DNA of 64,000 bases from an uncultured Psychrobacter sp. (GCF_947488565.1 NZ_CANKZC010000003.1:310001-374000), one strand, 5' to 3'. Numbered from the stretch's first letter, positions 10,455 through 20,166 are shown. Notes: generated from the sequence alone by a model not told the origin. Numbers and translations are program-made.

Positions 10455-10494
10455 ATAAAAAACCCCAGTTTATAAATAGGCTGGGGTTTTTTAT
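10455..10494. terminator. Bidirectional terminator between BCCT copy 3 and the Kazal-like lipoprotein
   Basis: AACCCCAG (10461-10468) pairs with CTGGGGTT (10481-10488), with an A-run before and a T-run after. It can therefore end transcripts from both the plus-strand transporter and the minus-strand lipoprotein gene. Confidence 0.85.
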
Positions 10495-10530
10495 AAGTAT
10501 AACGCTAGATTTTTTAAGGCTATTAAAAGT

Positions 10531-10872
10531 TTAGATACATTTCCCTGGTACATAACCTATCGCTGCAGTTGTGCCACAGGCTGAGCAGGCATTACCTGCC
10601 GTACGATAACTGACTACCGAGCCAACTTTAGTAGTAACGCAAACAGGGTCGTACTGCATGGTACACATGTTTTGCTCTGGGTTGTGAGGCGGGCACTTAG
10701 TAAACAAATCGTTGCTAGGCGCTGGTTGAGCAGTAGACGGTGTATGAATCGAAGTGCTATCAGGCTCGGCGACACTCGGTATATTACTACAGCCTGCTAT
10801 TGTTATCGCTACAGATATTACAAGTGACGACAAGCATGAACGCCAAGAGGTCCAAAAACTATTGTTAAACAT
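10531..10872 (-). CDS. Small lipoprotein with Kazal-like cysteine pattern
   Basis: The 113-residue product has a lipoprotein signal ending in TIAGC and a Pro/Ser/Thr-rich linker. A compact cysteine-rich module follows: MC-x7-C (with DPVC), a Tyr, NAC-x2-C, and a final GKC. That spacing resembles a Kazal-type serine protease inhibitor fold. If so, it would be an outer-membrane-tethered inhibitor facing the periplasm or the outside. The match is by motif only. The gene lies alone between two terminators, with two hairpins in its upstream region. Confidence 0.65.
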   Translation of the reverse strand: MFNNSFWTSWRSCLSSLVISVAITIAGCSNIPSVAEPDSTSIHTPSTAQPAPSNDLFTKCPPHNPEQNMCTMQYDPVCVTTKVGSVVSYRTAGNACSACGTTAAIGYVPGKCI

Positions 10873-10926
10873 AATATGTCCTTATTTATGAGAAGCATAA
10901 TTTATGAAAGTCGCAATTTATAAAAA

Positions 10927-10990
10927 CTACAACATCCTGTTGTAGGGGATGAGCTAATAATCGGTTATATAGCAGACTATTCTGCTATAT
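10927..10990. other. Two adjacent perfect hairpins upstream of the Kazal-like lipoprotein gene
   Basis: CTACAACA (10927-10934) pairs with TGTTGTAG (10938-10945). ATATAGCAGA (10967-10976) pairs perfectly with TCTGCTATAT (10981-10990). They lie 55-120 bases upstream of the minus-strand start at 10872 and could form a structured leader or a protein-binding site. The T-rich bases after the second one on the plus strand are a weak terminator-like tail. Confidence 0.4.
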
Positions 10991-11088
10991 TTGCTTTTAT
11001 AAGTTAAAGATGGCCTAAGCTTAAATAGCCTAAGTTTCCTAAGTACTAGTCTAATTGTAGTCAGTCATCTGTTAAAAAGATAGCCAAT

Positions 11089-11124
11089 AAAAAACCCCAG
11101 CCTATTTATAGGCTGGGGTTTTTA
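11089..11124. terminator. Strong terminator of the DUF3144 gene
   Basis: CCCCAGCCTA (11095-11104), loop TTTA, and TAGGCTGGGG (11109-11118) form a perfect 10-bp stem flanked by A and T runs. It lies directly downstream of the minus-strand gene that ends at 11149. Stem and flanks nearly repeat the terminator at 10455-10494. Confidence 0.9.
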
Positions 11125-11148
11125 TTTTCGGATTAGATAATAGGGTGT

Positions 11149-11529
11149 TTATTTAGACGACTTATCATCTTGATTGAGCTGAACATATTTATCGAAGTTT
11201 TGTGCATAATCAGTCAAATTGTCACTTAACATCTGACGGTACTGCTTAACGTAAAACTCTACGATATCGTCTTTTTCTTTTGCAAAGTCATCACCCTTTA
11301 CAAAACCAATAGAGGCGACTGAAGCGCTATAACGCGCAGCTGCATAAAGCAATGAAGCGCCGACTTGACCTGAATGAGCATCAGGACCCAATTGGCTGTT
11401 TGCAACACCAATGATGGCATCGGCTCGCTGATAAAATGCCTGCATTTCAGGGGTGATTTCCGCCAATGCTTCAGCATTGTCATTTACATTGTGATTTTGA
11501 GCGTTGTTATCAATATTATCTTGAGACAT
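11149..11529 (-). CDS. DUF3144 family protein
   Basis: The 126-residue, acidic, apparently cytoplasmic protein matches the DUF3144 pattern. 'FYQRADAIIGVAN', 'SLLYAAARYSASVAS' and a C-terminal 'EFYVKQYRQMLSDNLTDY' segment ending in NFDKY are all present. It is probably all-helical. The family has no established function. The N-terminal 25 residues are Asn/Asp-rich and look disordered. It lies 34 bases downstream of metK's stop on the same strand and may be co-transcribed with it. Confidence 0.8.
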   Translation of the reverse strand: MSQDNIDNNAQNHNVNDNAEALAEITPEMQAFYQRADAIIGVANSQLGPDAHSGQVGASLLYAAARYSASVASIGFVKGDDFAKEKDDIVEFYVKQYRQMLSDNLTDYAQNFDKYVQLNQDDKSSK

Positions 11530-11563
11530 AAGCGACTCCTATTGAGTGTATTTGAATATAGAT

Positions 11564-12730
11564 TTATAGACCTGCATCTGCTTTTAGCAATTCAGCTTTG
11601 TCTGTTTTTTCCCAAGTAAAGGCAGTCTCAGAGCCAACGCGACCAAAATGTCCAAAGGTTGCTGTGCGTTGATACATAGGCTGGAGTAAGTTGAGCATTT
11701 GCGTGATGCCATAAGGACGCAAATCGAAATGCGTGCGAATCAGGCGAATGATCTCTTCAGAGCTGATTTTACTTGTACCAAAGGTATTTACCGAGATAGA
11801 GGTAGGTTCAGCGACCCCAATCGCGTAGCTCACTTGTACTTCACAGCGCTCAGCCAATCCTGCCGCGACGATGTTTTTGGCGACATAACGTACCGCATAA
11901 GCGGCGCTGCGATCAACTTTTGAAGGATCTTTACCACTGAATGCGCCGCCACCATGACGAGCCATACCGCCGTAGGTATCGACGATGATTTTACGTCCGG
12001 TTAAGCCTGCATCACCGACAGGACCACCAATGACAAACTTGCCAGTTGGATTGATGTGGTAGCGAGTACCAGCATGCAATAGATCGGCTGGCAGTACTTG
12101 TTTAATGATAGATTCCATGACGGCTTCTTGCAGATCTTTTTGCGAGATACTTGGGTCATGCTGAGTAGACAATACCACAGCATCAATCGCAGTCGGACGA
12201 TTGCCATCATATTTTAAGGTAACTTGTGCTTTGGCATCTGGACGTAACCAAGGCAGATCACCGGCTCGGCGTAGCTCAGACTGACGCTCCATAAGACGAT
12301 GCGCAAACTCAATAGGAGCCGGCATTAATACTTCGGTTTCATTACTAGCATAGCCAAACATTAAGCCTTGATCACCAGCGCCTTGCTCTTCTGGGCTGCT
12401 ACGATCGACACCTTGAGCGATTTCAGGTGATTGCTTACCAAGCATATTAATAACCGCACAAGTCTCACCATCGAAGCCAAGATCTGAGTGATGATAGCCG
12501 ATACCATTGACCGTATCACGTACAATACGTTCTACATCAATATTAGCAGTAGTCGTCACTTCACCTGCTAGTATGACGGCACCAGTTTTGACCAGCGTCT
12601 CGCATGCTACGCGAGCTTGGATGTCTTCACGTAAAATGGCATCAAGAATGGCGTCTGAGATTTGGTCAGCCATTTTATCAGGATGGCCTTCGCTTACGGA
12701 TTCAGATGTAAATAAGTTGTATTCACGCAT
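11564..12730 (-). CDS. metK: S-adenosylmethionine synthetase
   Basis: Makes S-adenosylmethionine from methionine and ATP in the cytoplasm. The 388-residue product begins [20 protein letters not shown] and contains the family signatures '[12 protein letters not shown]' and '[16 protein letters not shown]'. Its length fits MetK (about 384). I set the start at the ATG (12728-12730) because the family begins at this point. An in-frame TTG seven codons upstream (12751) adds residues without homology. The region upstream (12731-12984) shows no SAM riboswitch-like structure that I can recognise. Confidence 0.96.
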   Translation of the reverse strand: MREYNLFTSESVSEGHPDKMADQISDAILDAILREDIQARVACETLVKTGAVILAGEVTTTANIDVERIVRDTVNGIGYHHSDLGFDGETCAVINMLGKQSPEIAQGVDRSSPEEQGAGDQGLMFGYASNETEVLMPAPIEFAHRLMERQSELRRAGDLPWLRPDAKAQVTLKYDGNRPTAIDAVVLSTQHDPSISQKDLQEAVMESIIKQVLPADLLHAGTRYHINPTGKFVIGGPVGDAGLTGRKIIVDTYGGMARHGGGAFSGKDPSKVDRSAAYAVRYVAKNIVAAGLAERCEVQVSYAIGVAEPTSISVNTFGTSKISSEEIIRLIRTHFDLRPYGITQMLNLLQPMYQRTATFGHFGRVGSETAFTWEKTDKAELLKADAGL

Positions 12731-12984
12731 AGTTAGATCGCTTAATTGCAAGGACTGTCGTTACTAAATCAGTCATAATTGAATGTTAACGGAAAATAAG
12801 AGGCAAAAGTGAATCAAAAAATTAGCACATTTTACCGTGAATCGAGTGAAAACTCTAGTGTCAGCTATGGTTGCTAACAATCGTAGAAACCAACGAGCTA
12901 GCTAAATTTTTGCCAGTGGTTATCTGTAGCGTTTTTATTTAAGTTGAAGTGACTCTATTAGACAACATTAGCTACAAAGAATTG

Positions 12985-13680
12985 TTAAATCTCTACAAAC
13001 GCGGCTTTATCTTTAAACATACATTCTTCGTAGACTGGACAGGCTCCGCATTTGGGAGTACGCGCTTGACAGGTATAGCGCCCATGCAAGATGAGATAAT
13101 GGTGAGCGTCAACTAGTAAGTCTTCTGGAATACGCTCGACCAGATTTTTCTCTACTATTAATACGTTTTTACCAGTAGCCAATCCCGTGCGATTGCTAAC
13201 ACGGAAGATATGCGTATCGACTGCCATTGTTGGTTGTCCAAAAGCGGTGTTTAAGACCACATTAGCGGTTTTGCGTCCGACCCCAGCGAGCGACTCTAAG
13301 TCTTTACGGTTATCAGGTACCGTGCTGTCAAACTTCTCTATTAAATCGCGACAAGTTTTGATGACATTTTTGGCTTTGGCATTGTATAAGCCAATATTTT
13401 TGATATAAGATTTTAGTCCTTCTTCACCCAATGCCAATAGGGCCTCAGGAGTATTGGCAATAGGGTATAGCTGCTGGGTTGCGATATTGACGCTCACATC
13501 AGTCGCTTGTGCAGAGAGTATGACTGCAATAAGCAGCTCAAAATTATTACTGTAGTTTAATTCAGTAATGGGATCGTCAATAGTAGCAGCCAGCTTTTCA
13601 AAAAATGGTCGCACATCACGATTGGGCAATCGTCTTGATGGCGGTGTATCTGCAGTTTTATGCTTAACAGTTTTGCTCAT
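12985..13680 (-). CDS. nth: Endonuclease III (DNA glycosylase/AP lyase)
   Basis: Base-excision repair enzyme that removes oxidised pyrimidines and cuts at abasic sites. The 231-residue product has the helix-hairpin-helix GVGRKTANV with catalytic Lys137, catalytic Asp155 in AVDTHIFR, and the C-terminal 4Fe-4S loop with Cys204, 211, 214 and 220 (spacing C-x6-C-x2-C-x5-C). Compared with E. coli Nth (211 residues) it has about 20 extra N-terminal residues. It follows rnfB on the same strand, as in the E. coli rsx-nth arrangement. Confidence 0.96.
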   Translation of the reverse strand: MSKTVKHKTADTPPSRRLPNRDVRPFFEKLAATIDDPITELNYSNNFELLIAVILSAQATDVSVNIATQQLYPIANTPEALLALGEEGLKSYIKNIGLYNAKAKNVIKTCRDLIEKFDSTVPDNRKDLESLAGVGRKTANVVLNTAFGQPTMAVDTHIFRVSNRTGLATGKNVLIVEKNLVERIPEDLLVDAHHYLILHGRYTCQARTPKCGACPVYEECMFKDKAAFVEI

Positions 13681-13775
13681 GATATATGGGTAATCTTTTG
13701 ATAGCTATTGATTAAGATGGATACTGAGTTAGAACAAACAAGATGGTATAGCCAAAACTCTCTTTGAGACTAAAA

Positions 13776-14654
13776 CTATAATTGAGACAGCTGTTCTTGC
13801 AACGTGGCCAACTCAGCGCTTTTTTTCGGATTAGGACGGACGCTCAGCTGTTTTTCTAGTTTTTTGATTTTGGTACGTAGTTTTGCGGCAGCAATCGTGT
13901 CTTTTGCTTGCTGCTCATCGATATCAATCGCTTGTGCGCTGGCGTTATTTAGCTTGGCCTCTACCATACTGACGACAGGTCTACTGTTATTACTATCCGC
14001 CAGTTGCTCGGTGACGCGCCTAAGGTGCGTATGATAACGTTGTCGCAGCTCATTTTGTTCCTGCGTGCGTTCTGCTGCTGACAATTCACGCTCAATAGGC
14101 ACAAGATCGATACAGTCAACAGGGCAGGGTGCAATACATAGCTCACAACCAGTGCATAAGTCTGTAAAGATCGTATGCATATGTTTGCTAGTACCGACGA
14201 TGGCATCGACCGGACAGGCAGGGATGCATTTTGTGCAACCGATACAATCATCTTCACGAATGATGGCGCGTACTTCGTGCGGACGCTCAGTCGTGGGGTC
14301 TATTGGCCACTTTGATGGTACAGCACTCAAGCGTTTTGGCTCGTTACTTGAGTCTTGGCTTTGTGAAAAGACCGTATCTAAAGTAGCATGATCTGCGACT
14401 AAAATATGGCCAATGGCATCACTGACAGGTTGTCCGCCAGGTACACATTTATTATGCGGTTCACCATTTACAACGATAGCGGTAGCATAAGGCAGACAGC
14501 CATCAGGATGATCGCAAAGACCGCATTGTGTCTGGGGCAGGCACGAGTCAACATACGCAATTTGCTGTTGTGTGTCAGCTGGCAGCGTCTCTAAAGTTAA
14601 TGTATCAAACAGTATCGGCAGGTTTGTTAGACGGGTATGAATATTACTGGGCAT
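13776..14654 (-). CDS. rnfB: RnfB/RsxB-type iron-sulfur electron transfer protein, solitary
   Basis: The 292-residue product has the RnfB Fe-S domain (Cys38, Cys44, Cys47, Cys53) and two ferredoxin 4Fe-4S motifs, CIGCTKCIPACP and CTGCELCIAPCP. The C-terminus is a long charged, coiled-coil-like tail. The usual N-terminal membrane helix of RnfB is missing, and no rnfA, C, D, G or E lies nearby. It is therefore probably a soluble ferredoxin-like protein derived from RnfB rather than part of an Rnf/Rsx complex. Neighbour nth is also the conserved partner at the end of the E. coli rsx operon. The electron partner is unknown. Confidence 0.8.
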   Translation of the reverse strand: MPSNIHTRLTNLPILFDTLTLETLPADTQQQIAYVDSCLPQTQCGLCDHPDGCLPYATAIVVNGEPHNKCVPGGQPVSDAIGHILVADHATLDTVFSQSQDSSNEPKRLSAVPSKWPIDPTTERPHEVRAIIREDDCIGCTKCIPACPVDAIVGTSKHMHTIFTDLCTGCELCIAPCPVDCIDLVPIERELSAAERTQEQNELRQRYHTHLRRVTEQLADSNNSRPVVSMVEAKLNNASAQAIDIDEQQAKDTIAAAKLRTKIKKLEKQLSVRPNPKKSAELATLQEQLSQL

Positions 14655-14791
14655 TTAATCAAAGGCCTTAAAACTGGCGTAAAGAATTAGCGAGAGATAC
14701 TATTGGTCGTGACTAGCATAGATAATCTATCATAAAAGAGGATTGTTCATAATGGCATACTATTGGTTACACACGAATATATTCTATAAAG

Positions 14792-15787
14792 CTAAAGTAT
14801 TATGCCTTGTTCGTGAGCAATTTGTGCAATTAAATCGTAAGCAATACTGCCTTTAAAAGGTATCTTTGGTAAGTTTGAGATATCAAAGAAGTCGGCGTGC
14901 GAAAGCTCATCTTCTTGTATGACTATCTCACCGCTTGTATAAGACGCTCGAAATCCCAACATTAAGTTTGAGGGAAACGGCCATGGTTGACTGCTGACGT
15001 AGCGAATGTCAGTCAAGCAGATACCTACTTCTTCAGCGACTTCACGTACTACCGCATGCTCTAAGCTTTCACCCACTTCTACAAAACCTGCAATCAGTCC
15101 ATACTGAAGATGCGTACTTGGTCGACCATAGCGGTGATGGTGTGCCAAGAGTATTTGCATCTCGCCGGTTTGTGGGTTTGGACGAGTGATGGCTGTGATG
15201 ACACAAGGTTGTACTCGTGGATACTGGCGTAAGCGGCAGACCGGACAGACCATCGCACGCTCACCAAATTTGGCTACCGTAACCGACGCGCTGCAGCGAC
15301 TACAAAACTGAGTATCTGCTTGCCAGCGTAGCAATTGTATCGCTTGACTCAGCTGCGTAGAGAGCGCTGCTGGTAGCTGGGTGATAAGTTGCCTATAAGT
15401 AATAAAGTCTATCTTTTCAGTACCAGCTGATGGCGTCTGCAATGCGGTTGACTTATGAGAGTCTTCAGTTAAGTGAGGAATAGCAATGCCGTGAGTTTGC
15501 GCATAATCGTAAGTAATGGCAATGGTAGCGGGTACATCATTGCCATCAATCGACTCGGGATCAGTATTCAACTCTTGTAATTCACCTGTCTCCCAGTGAC
15601 TTGCTGCTAAGCTTGCCAGTAACTCAACACGGCCAACCTGATAAAGCTTAATTAATGACTCTGCTGCTTGGTCTTTTGTAACAGTATCGTTTTCAATAGC
15701 CAAAACAGGCACTTGCACAGGCCACCAGCCTTTTGCAGTATAGCGGCACAGTACAGTCTCGTTATCAATTACAAAAGCGGTGGTCAT
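14792..15787 (-). CDS. nudC: NADH pyrophosphatase / NAD-cap hydrolase NudC
   Basis: Nudix hydrolase that cleaves NADH and removes NAD caps from RNA. The 331-residue product has a zinc ribbon (CSRC about residue 158 and CPVC about residue 177) and a complete Nudix box 'GFVEVGESLEHAVVREVAEE'. The NudC-specific SQPWPFPSNLM segment comes after the box. The N-terminal domain is somewhat longer than in E. coli (257 residues in total). The gene follows fimL, the same order as in Pseudomonas aeruginosa. Confidence 0.93.
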   Translation of the reverse strand: MTTAFVIDNETVLCRYTAKGWWPVQVPVLAIENDTVTKDQAAESLIKLYQVGRVELLASLAASHWETGELQELNTDPESIDGNDVPATIAITYDYAQTHGIAIPHLTEDSHKSTALQTPSAGTEKIDFITYRQLITQLPAALSTQLSQAIQLLRWQADTQFCSRCSASVTVAKFGERAMVCPVCRLRQYPRVQPCVITAITRPNPQTGEMQILLAHHHRYGRPSTHLQYGLIAGFVEVGESLEHAVVREVAEEVGICLTDIRYVSSQPWPFPSNLMLGFRASYTSGEIVIQEDELSHADFFDISNLPKIPFKGSIAYDLIAQIAHEQGIIL

Positions 15788-15848
15788 AAATAGCTATCCA
15801 AAGCAGCAAGAGGGTTGATAAAAAGTTGCTTATATTTATCTGCAACGA

Positions 15849-17528
15849 TTAAGCGGCAAGTAGTTGGCTCAAACTATCCTGAGCAACATCCAGTGATTTT
15901 TTGCTCACAGGATGATTGTTCTCAAAACCATCCAAGCGATAGTCTACTGCCATAAGTACATCAGCTATATGAGCAAGTGTACGATCATCTATACTTTGAC
16001 CACTTTCAAGACGTTTTTGCATATTGATGGTCAACTGGCTAAGCATATTTGCAGGTGTAGGCAATTGTAAGAAGCGTATTGCACCCGCAACTTGATGTAT
16101 CAGATCAGGTATATTTTCAAGGTTAAGCAGGTCGCGATTGTCATCCAATAAATAGTCGTTAATTGCTTGCTCTGCACTTGATATGGCCGTACGACTCTCT
16201 TGTACCAACGTATCATAGGCCGTATCGATTTGATGTAATGAGATATGCTGACTGTGCGTTGCCAAATGAATAGCGCCTGGCGTGTGTATTTTCGCCATCG
16301 CGTTCGAAGCATTCTCGGCATGCATTAGCGCCAATAGCAGAGAGTCAAACTCATCAGGGGCTGGCGTTTGCCATTTTGCTACAGCTGAGGCGACATTTTT
16401 AAGAGAGGTTGCTGCATCAGCCAAACATAATAACTGCAGTACTGAGCTCAGCTCTGTAAGATCGGCAGCTATTGAGTTTACTTGTGCCGCCGCAGGGCTA
16501 AGCGTGTCACCGCGGGCATAACTATCAACTTTTTCTTTGATAGTGCTGATTTGGTTTTGAATAATATCATTTAGCGTATCAGTAATGGCACGGTTTGGTC
16601 CAAACAAGAAGCGCTGCATTTGTTCAAGCTGTGATGACTCAAGCCGATTATTTGCATACTGAATGCGTAGCTTTTGCGCTTGTTGATTGTCACGCTGACA
16701 AGCAAAACTTACTAGGTCTGCAAAACGGGCATCCATGATTGGCAAATAGCTATGAAACTGCTGCTCTAAGTAGATTAGTGTATGTTTTTGACTAGCGTTT
16801 AGCGGTAATATGTCTTTGATATCTGTGACAATAGCCGTTGCCGCTTGCCAAAACAGGCTATCAGTATGGGCGGCAATCACTGCACAAGCGGCACTCATAG
16901 CATCTAATTTTTGCTGGGTATCCGCCGTTAGTGGTGCATGTTTGGCAAGAACGACATTTAGACCGCTGCGATAAGCATTGGTGAGTAAGTCGCTATCCAA
17001 GCTTAACTCGCTTAATGGTTTAAAGTTCTGTTCAGGATTGGCAATGATGACGCTGCTGCTACCAAAGTCAGAAAAACAATCGGCATCGATCGTATCTTGC
17101 TGACTGTGAGCATAGAGTTTGTTAATAATTGGTAAGAGTAGAGTTGGCTCAACTGTCTCGGTCAATAGTACAAACTCGACATAACGATCAAGTGTCATGA
17201 TCGCCTCTGATAGATCCATAATCAAAGCGGTGTCGCCGTTATTATTGTTGTCATAAAGCTGTTGTAGACCTTGTGCGATGGCTGTACTTAACAGCTGTCC
17301 GCCAGTTAATGCAACCAATTCAAAAATACAAGACAGTTGTGTTAACACACTAATAGAGTCTAATAATAAAGAGACTTGTTCTTGATCATCGTTAAATTCG
17401 CTAAGATGATTCTCAGTATCCTTTAAAATGACTGTAATCTCATTATGAAGCAGATGTAGAGAAGGTAGGTTAAAGTTAGTAATACTAAGGGCAGGGGTGG
17501 TCAATATTGTTTGCTCAGACTGGCTCAT
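15849..17528 (-). CDS. fimL: FimL-like type IV pilus / twitching regulator
   Basis: The 559-residue product is largely alpha-helical, with no kinase or receiver signature and no membrane segment. Its length, helical HPt-like repeats and position next to nudC fit FimL of Pseudomonas. FimL resembles the N-terminus of ChpA and links the Chp chemosensory system to cAMP signalling and twitching motility. No phosphorylatable HPt His motif is obvious, as in FimL. The gene is downstream of rnhA-dnaQ on the same strand (129-base gap). The call rests on synteny and general sequence character, so it is less firm than its neighbours. Confidence 0.72.
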   Translation of the reverse strand: MSQSEQTILTTPALSITNFNLPSLHLLHNEITVILKDTENHLSEFNDDQEQVSLLLDSISVLTQLSCIFELVALTGGQLLSTAIAQGLQQLYDNNNNGDTALIMDLSEAIMTLDRYVEFVLLTETVEPTLLLPIINKLYAHSQQDTIDADCFSDFGSSSVIIANPEQNFKPLSELSLDSDLLTNAYRSGLNVVLAKHAPLTADTQQKLDAMSAACAVIAAHTDSLFWQAATAIVTDIKDILPLNASQKHTLIYLEQQFHSYLPIMDARFADLVSFACQRDNQQAQKLRIQYANNRLESSQLEQMQRFLFGPNRAITDTLNDIIQNQISTIKEKVDSYARGDTLSPAAAQVNSIAADLTELSSVLQLLCLADAATSLKNVASAVAKWQTPAPDEFDSLLLALMHAENASNAMAKIHTPGAIHLATHSQHISLHQIDTAYDTLVQESRTAISSAEQAINDYLLDDNRDLLNLENIPDLIHQVAGAIRFLQLPTPANMLSQLTINMQKRLESGQSIDDRTLAHIADVLMAVDYRLDGFENNHPVSKKSLDVAQDSLSQLLAA

Positions 17529-17657
17529 AGTTTTTTTCCATAAAATATTGATAGAGTCGACTTTAACGGCAGATAATTATTGATAAAAACAGGCTTTTTA
17601 GTATGTTATTAGATATTTAACGGGCGCAAGCCCATTAATCATGCGCAGTAACGCGCT

Positions 17658-19274
17658 CTACCACTGCGATAGCCTAGCGTTTAAATCAGGATAATCTTCT
17701 GCTAACCCTGCAAACCAGTTTTGATTAGCATGGTTGTCTACGGTTGACTCTAGCAATAAAGATGCCAAATTCGCAAAATTAGCATGAGCGGTGTTTCCAC
17801 CCTCTGTTTGAGTATCTTCTTCGATTGCTAACGTTACCTGTCCACCCGTCATGGCCAGATAAACTTCAGCTAAAATCTCCGAATCCAACAAGGCGCCGTG
17901 AAAAGTACGATCTTGCTTACCGACATCCAATCGGCGCACCAAAGCATCTAGCGTATTTTTTTGTCCAGGGTATTGCTGCTTTGCCATTAATAAAGAGTCA
18001 GTCACTTGTACACGTTCGGCAAAGTCTGTCAGACCCACTTTACCAAACTCCATGTTCAAAAAGTTCATATCAAAAGTGGCATTGTGAGCGATAATTTCTG
18101 CGCCATCCATAAAATCATATAACGACTTAGCAACCTGATCGAAGGTTGGCTTATCTGCCAAAAAAGCTTCAGAGATACCGTGAATACGAATGACTTCTTC
18201 ATCCATACCGCGCTGCGGGTTGATATAAACATGGAGTTTTTCGCCCGTAAACTTACGACCGACCATCTCGACAATACCGACTTCAATCACGCGGTCACCT
18301 TTGAGAGGGTCAAGCCCTGTCGTCTCTGTATCCATGATCAGCTGACGATTGGGCTCGTGTCGATGAATAGGCTGTGGTAGTAGCGGACGAAAGTTGGGGT
18401 TGGCACGACCAGTATCACCATCGAATTTTGGCAAGTCTGCTGATACGTTGGTTGTATCGCTGTGTGCATTCGTCTCATTTGATATCATGGTATTGATACT
18501 CACTGGCTGCGTAGTATTATTTAATTGTTTGACTGATACAGACTTTGAGTCACTGTTATCTGACATCTCATTTAAAGAATCTTCGTATAACAATTCTTCG
18601 TCTGAATCCTCATCCATCATATTAAAGCCTAACGGGTCATCGTTTAACCAATCATTGGCTTTTTTTTTAGCAGTGTCATCGTCGTTAAGTGCAGAGTTAT
18701 CGACAGAATGTGCGACAGAGGGTTGCTCGCTGCTAGACGTGACGCCTAGATTGGCCAGCTCATCTGCTTTTTCGTTACCCGCGTGCCCAGCGTGACCTTT
18801 AACCCAGTGCCAATCAACATCGCGTGCTTGACAAAGCGTATCCAACTGTTGCCACAAGTCTTGATTGGCTACAGGCTTTTTGCCCGCAGTCTTCCAGCCG
18901 CGCTTTTTCCAGCCTTCAATCCATTGGGTAATACCGTTTTTGACATAGCTTGAGTCGGTCCAAATTTCAAGCTTTATATCTTGAGGACTGTGTTCCAAAG
19001 CTTTTATCGCTCCCATCAGCTCCATACGATTATTGGTGGTTTCTTTATCGCCACCGTACAAATCTTGCGTATGGCCATCGCTAAAAATAAGGTGCGCGCC
19101 CCAGCCACCAGCGCCAGGATTGCCTTTACAAGCGCCATCTGTATAGGCGATTGTGGTATTCGCTTTTACCGCCAATGGATTGGTCGTATTTTGCTGGCTT
19201 ATGGTCGATACATTTGCAGGTGTGCTGGCAGATGCAGCAGAAGGTGAGGATGATAGAGCAGGATTGTCTGACAT
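17658..19274 (-). CDS. RNase HI - DNA polymerase III epsilon fusion protein
   Basis: One uninterrupted 538-residue frame joins two enzymes. Residues about 40-178 are RNase HI ([12 protein letters not shown]; catalytic D46, E85, D107 and D171; [14 protein letters not shown]), which removes RNA from RNA:DNA hybrids. Residues about 179-305 are an acidic, Ser/Asn-rich linker. Residues about 308-480 are DnaQ, the 3'-5' proofreading exonuclease, with D315-T-E317, D402, H459 and D464 all present. A QVTLAI stretch at 479-484 resembles a clamp-binding motif. Pseudomonas and E. coli carry rnhA and dnaQ as adjacent separate genes, so this looks like a fusion of neighbours. Both active sites appear intact. 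Confidence 0.93.
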   Translation of the reverse strand: MSDNPALSSSPSAASASTPANVSTISQQNTTNPLAVKANTTIAYTDGACKGNPGAGGWGAHLIFSDGHTQDLYGGDKETTNNRMELMGAIKALEHSPQDIKLEIWTDSSYVKNGITQWIEGWKKRGWKTAGKKPVANQDLWQQLDTLCQARDVDWHWVKGHAGHAGNEKADELANLGVTSSSEQPSVAHSVDNSALNDDDTAKKKANDWLNDDPLGFNMMDEDSDEELLYEDSLNEMSDNSDSKSVSVKQLNNTTQPVSINTMISNETNAHSDTTNVSADLPKFDGDTGRANPNFRPLLPQPIHRHEPNRQLIMDTETTGLDPLKGDRVIEVGIVEMVGRKFTGEKLHVYINPQRGMDEEVIRIHGISEAFLADKPTFDQVAKSLYDFMDGAEIIAHNATFDMNFLNMEFGKVGLTDFAERVQVTDSLLMAKQQYPGQKNTLDALVRRLDVGKQDRTFHGALLDSEILAEVYLAMTGGQVTLAIEEDTQTEGGNTAHANFANLASLLLESTVDNHANQNWFAGLAEDYPDLNARLSQW

Positions 19275-19602
19275 AATGACCTAAAAGCTTAATGGATAAT
19301 CAACTTATAATAAATGGCGACACTCTTAACTACATAAGACTCTTGTCGTAGAGGACGTTTAGTCGTTATCTGTGTCTATACTATCGTAGATTGATTATAA
19401 TGTGATTGAATAACTGCGCTCAATTATAGCAAATACGGGGCTCATATGCGCCATCGCTTGCCATAAAACTATAAAACTAAATATCAAAACAGTAAGGGGG
19501 TGGTTTTCTGTTAAAATGAGTGGGATAAGGACATGACATTACTTGTCAGCTAAAGCGGATTTATCTATATCACAGTCTCTTTTAACGTAGGATAATATTA
19601 TC
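19275..19602. other. Divergent intergenic region, rnhA-dnaQ and lipoprotein
   Basis: This 328-base gap between divergent genes must hold promoters for both. A TATAAT at 19396-19401 is the best -10-like element on the plus strand, but no good -35 accompanies it. I see no hairpin or small ORF of note. Confidence 0.4.
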
Positions 19603-20166
19603 ATGTTCAATCGCTCAAACGTTATGGGTCATAAGTTTAGGATGCTTGCCATCAGTGCTATGACCATTAGTGCATTGCTATTAGTAGGTTGCGATGGTAC
19701 CAGTACGACTACAGAAACAGAGGCTGCAAAGACTGAGACGGATTTGTCCGTATTTGAAGGTTGCTATACGGTTAGCAATGATGAGCCTGCCCAGATTAAG
19801 GTCAGTCAGCAAGAAGGCAGGTGGGTTATGCAAATGAAAGAGCCTGCGACTGCCAAGCGGGTGTGGGACAAAGCTGAGCCACTAGAAGTTATAGCGAATA
19901 GCGAGATACCCAATTTTTTCTCCATTGACCCTGACAATGTTGACGCAGTCATCGGTCGTCCTGATAGAGTGCTGGTCATGGCACATGTCAAACCTGTTTA
20001 TGCCAATATTGATCCTTTGCTTGATAGTGAGTATTTGTCTTATATCTATAAAGGGGCCAATACGATTTATCAGGTAGAATGTGATGAAGTTAATACGGAC
20101 ATCTTGGCCAACCCACATGCCAATATTATTATTGATAATGTCGGGCCAAGCACTGAAAGCCTTTAA
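19603..20166 (+). CDS. Putative lipoprotein of unknown function
   Basis: The 187-residue product has a basic start, a hydrophobic stretch and a lipobox ending LLLVGC (Cys at about residue 30), then a Thr/Glu-rich linker. A roughly 130-residue globular part follows with a FEGCYTVS segment and a later VECDEV, so two Cys could form a disulfide. I do not recognise the family. AGGATAATATT precedes the ATG. Lipidation would anchor it in a membrane facing the periplasm. Confidence 0.75.
   Translation: MFNRSNVMGHKFRMLAISAMTISALLLVGCDGTSTTTETEAAKTETDLSVFEGCYTVSNDEPAQIKVSQQEGRWVMQMKEPATAKRVWDKAEPLEVIANSEIPNFFSIDPDNVDAVIGRPDRVLVMAHVKPVYANIDPLLDSEYLSYIYKGANTIYQVECDEVNTDILANPHANIIIDNVGPSTESL

Noticed and set aside
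18394..18795. 133-residue plus-strand frame opposite the rnhA-dnaQ linker
   Set aside because: It mirrors the low-complexity acidic linker; no homology or start signal is seen.
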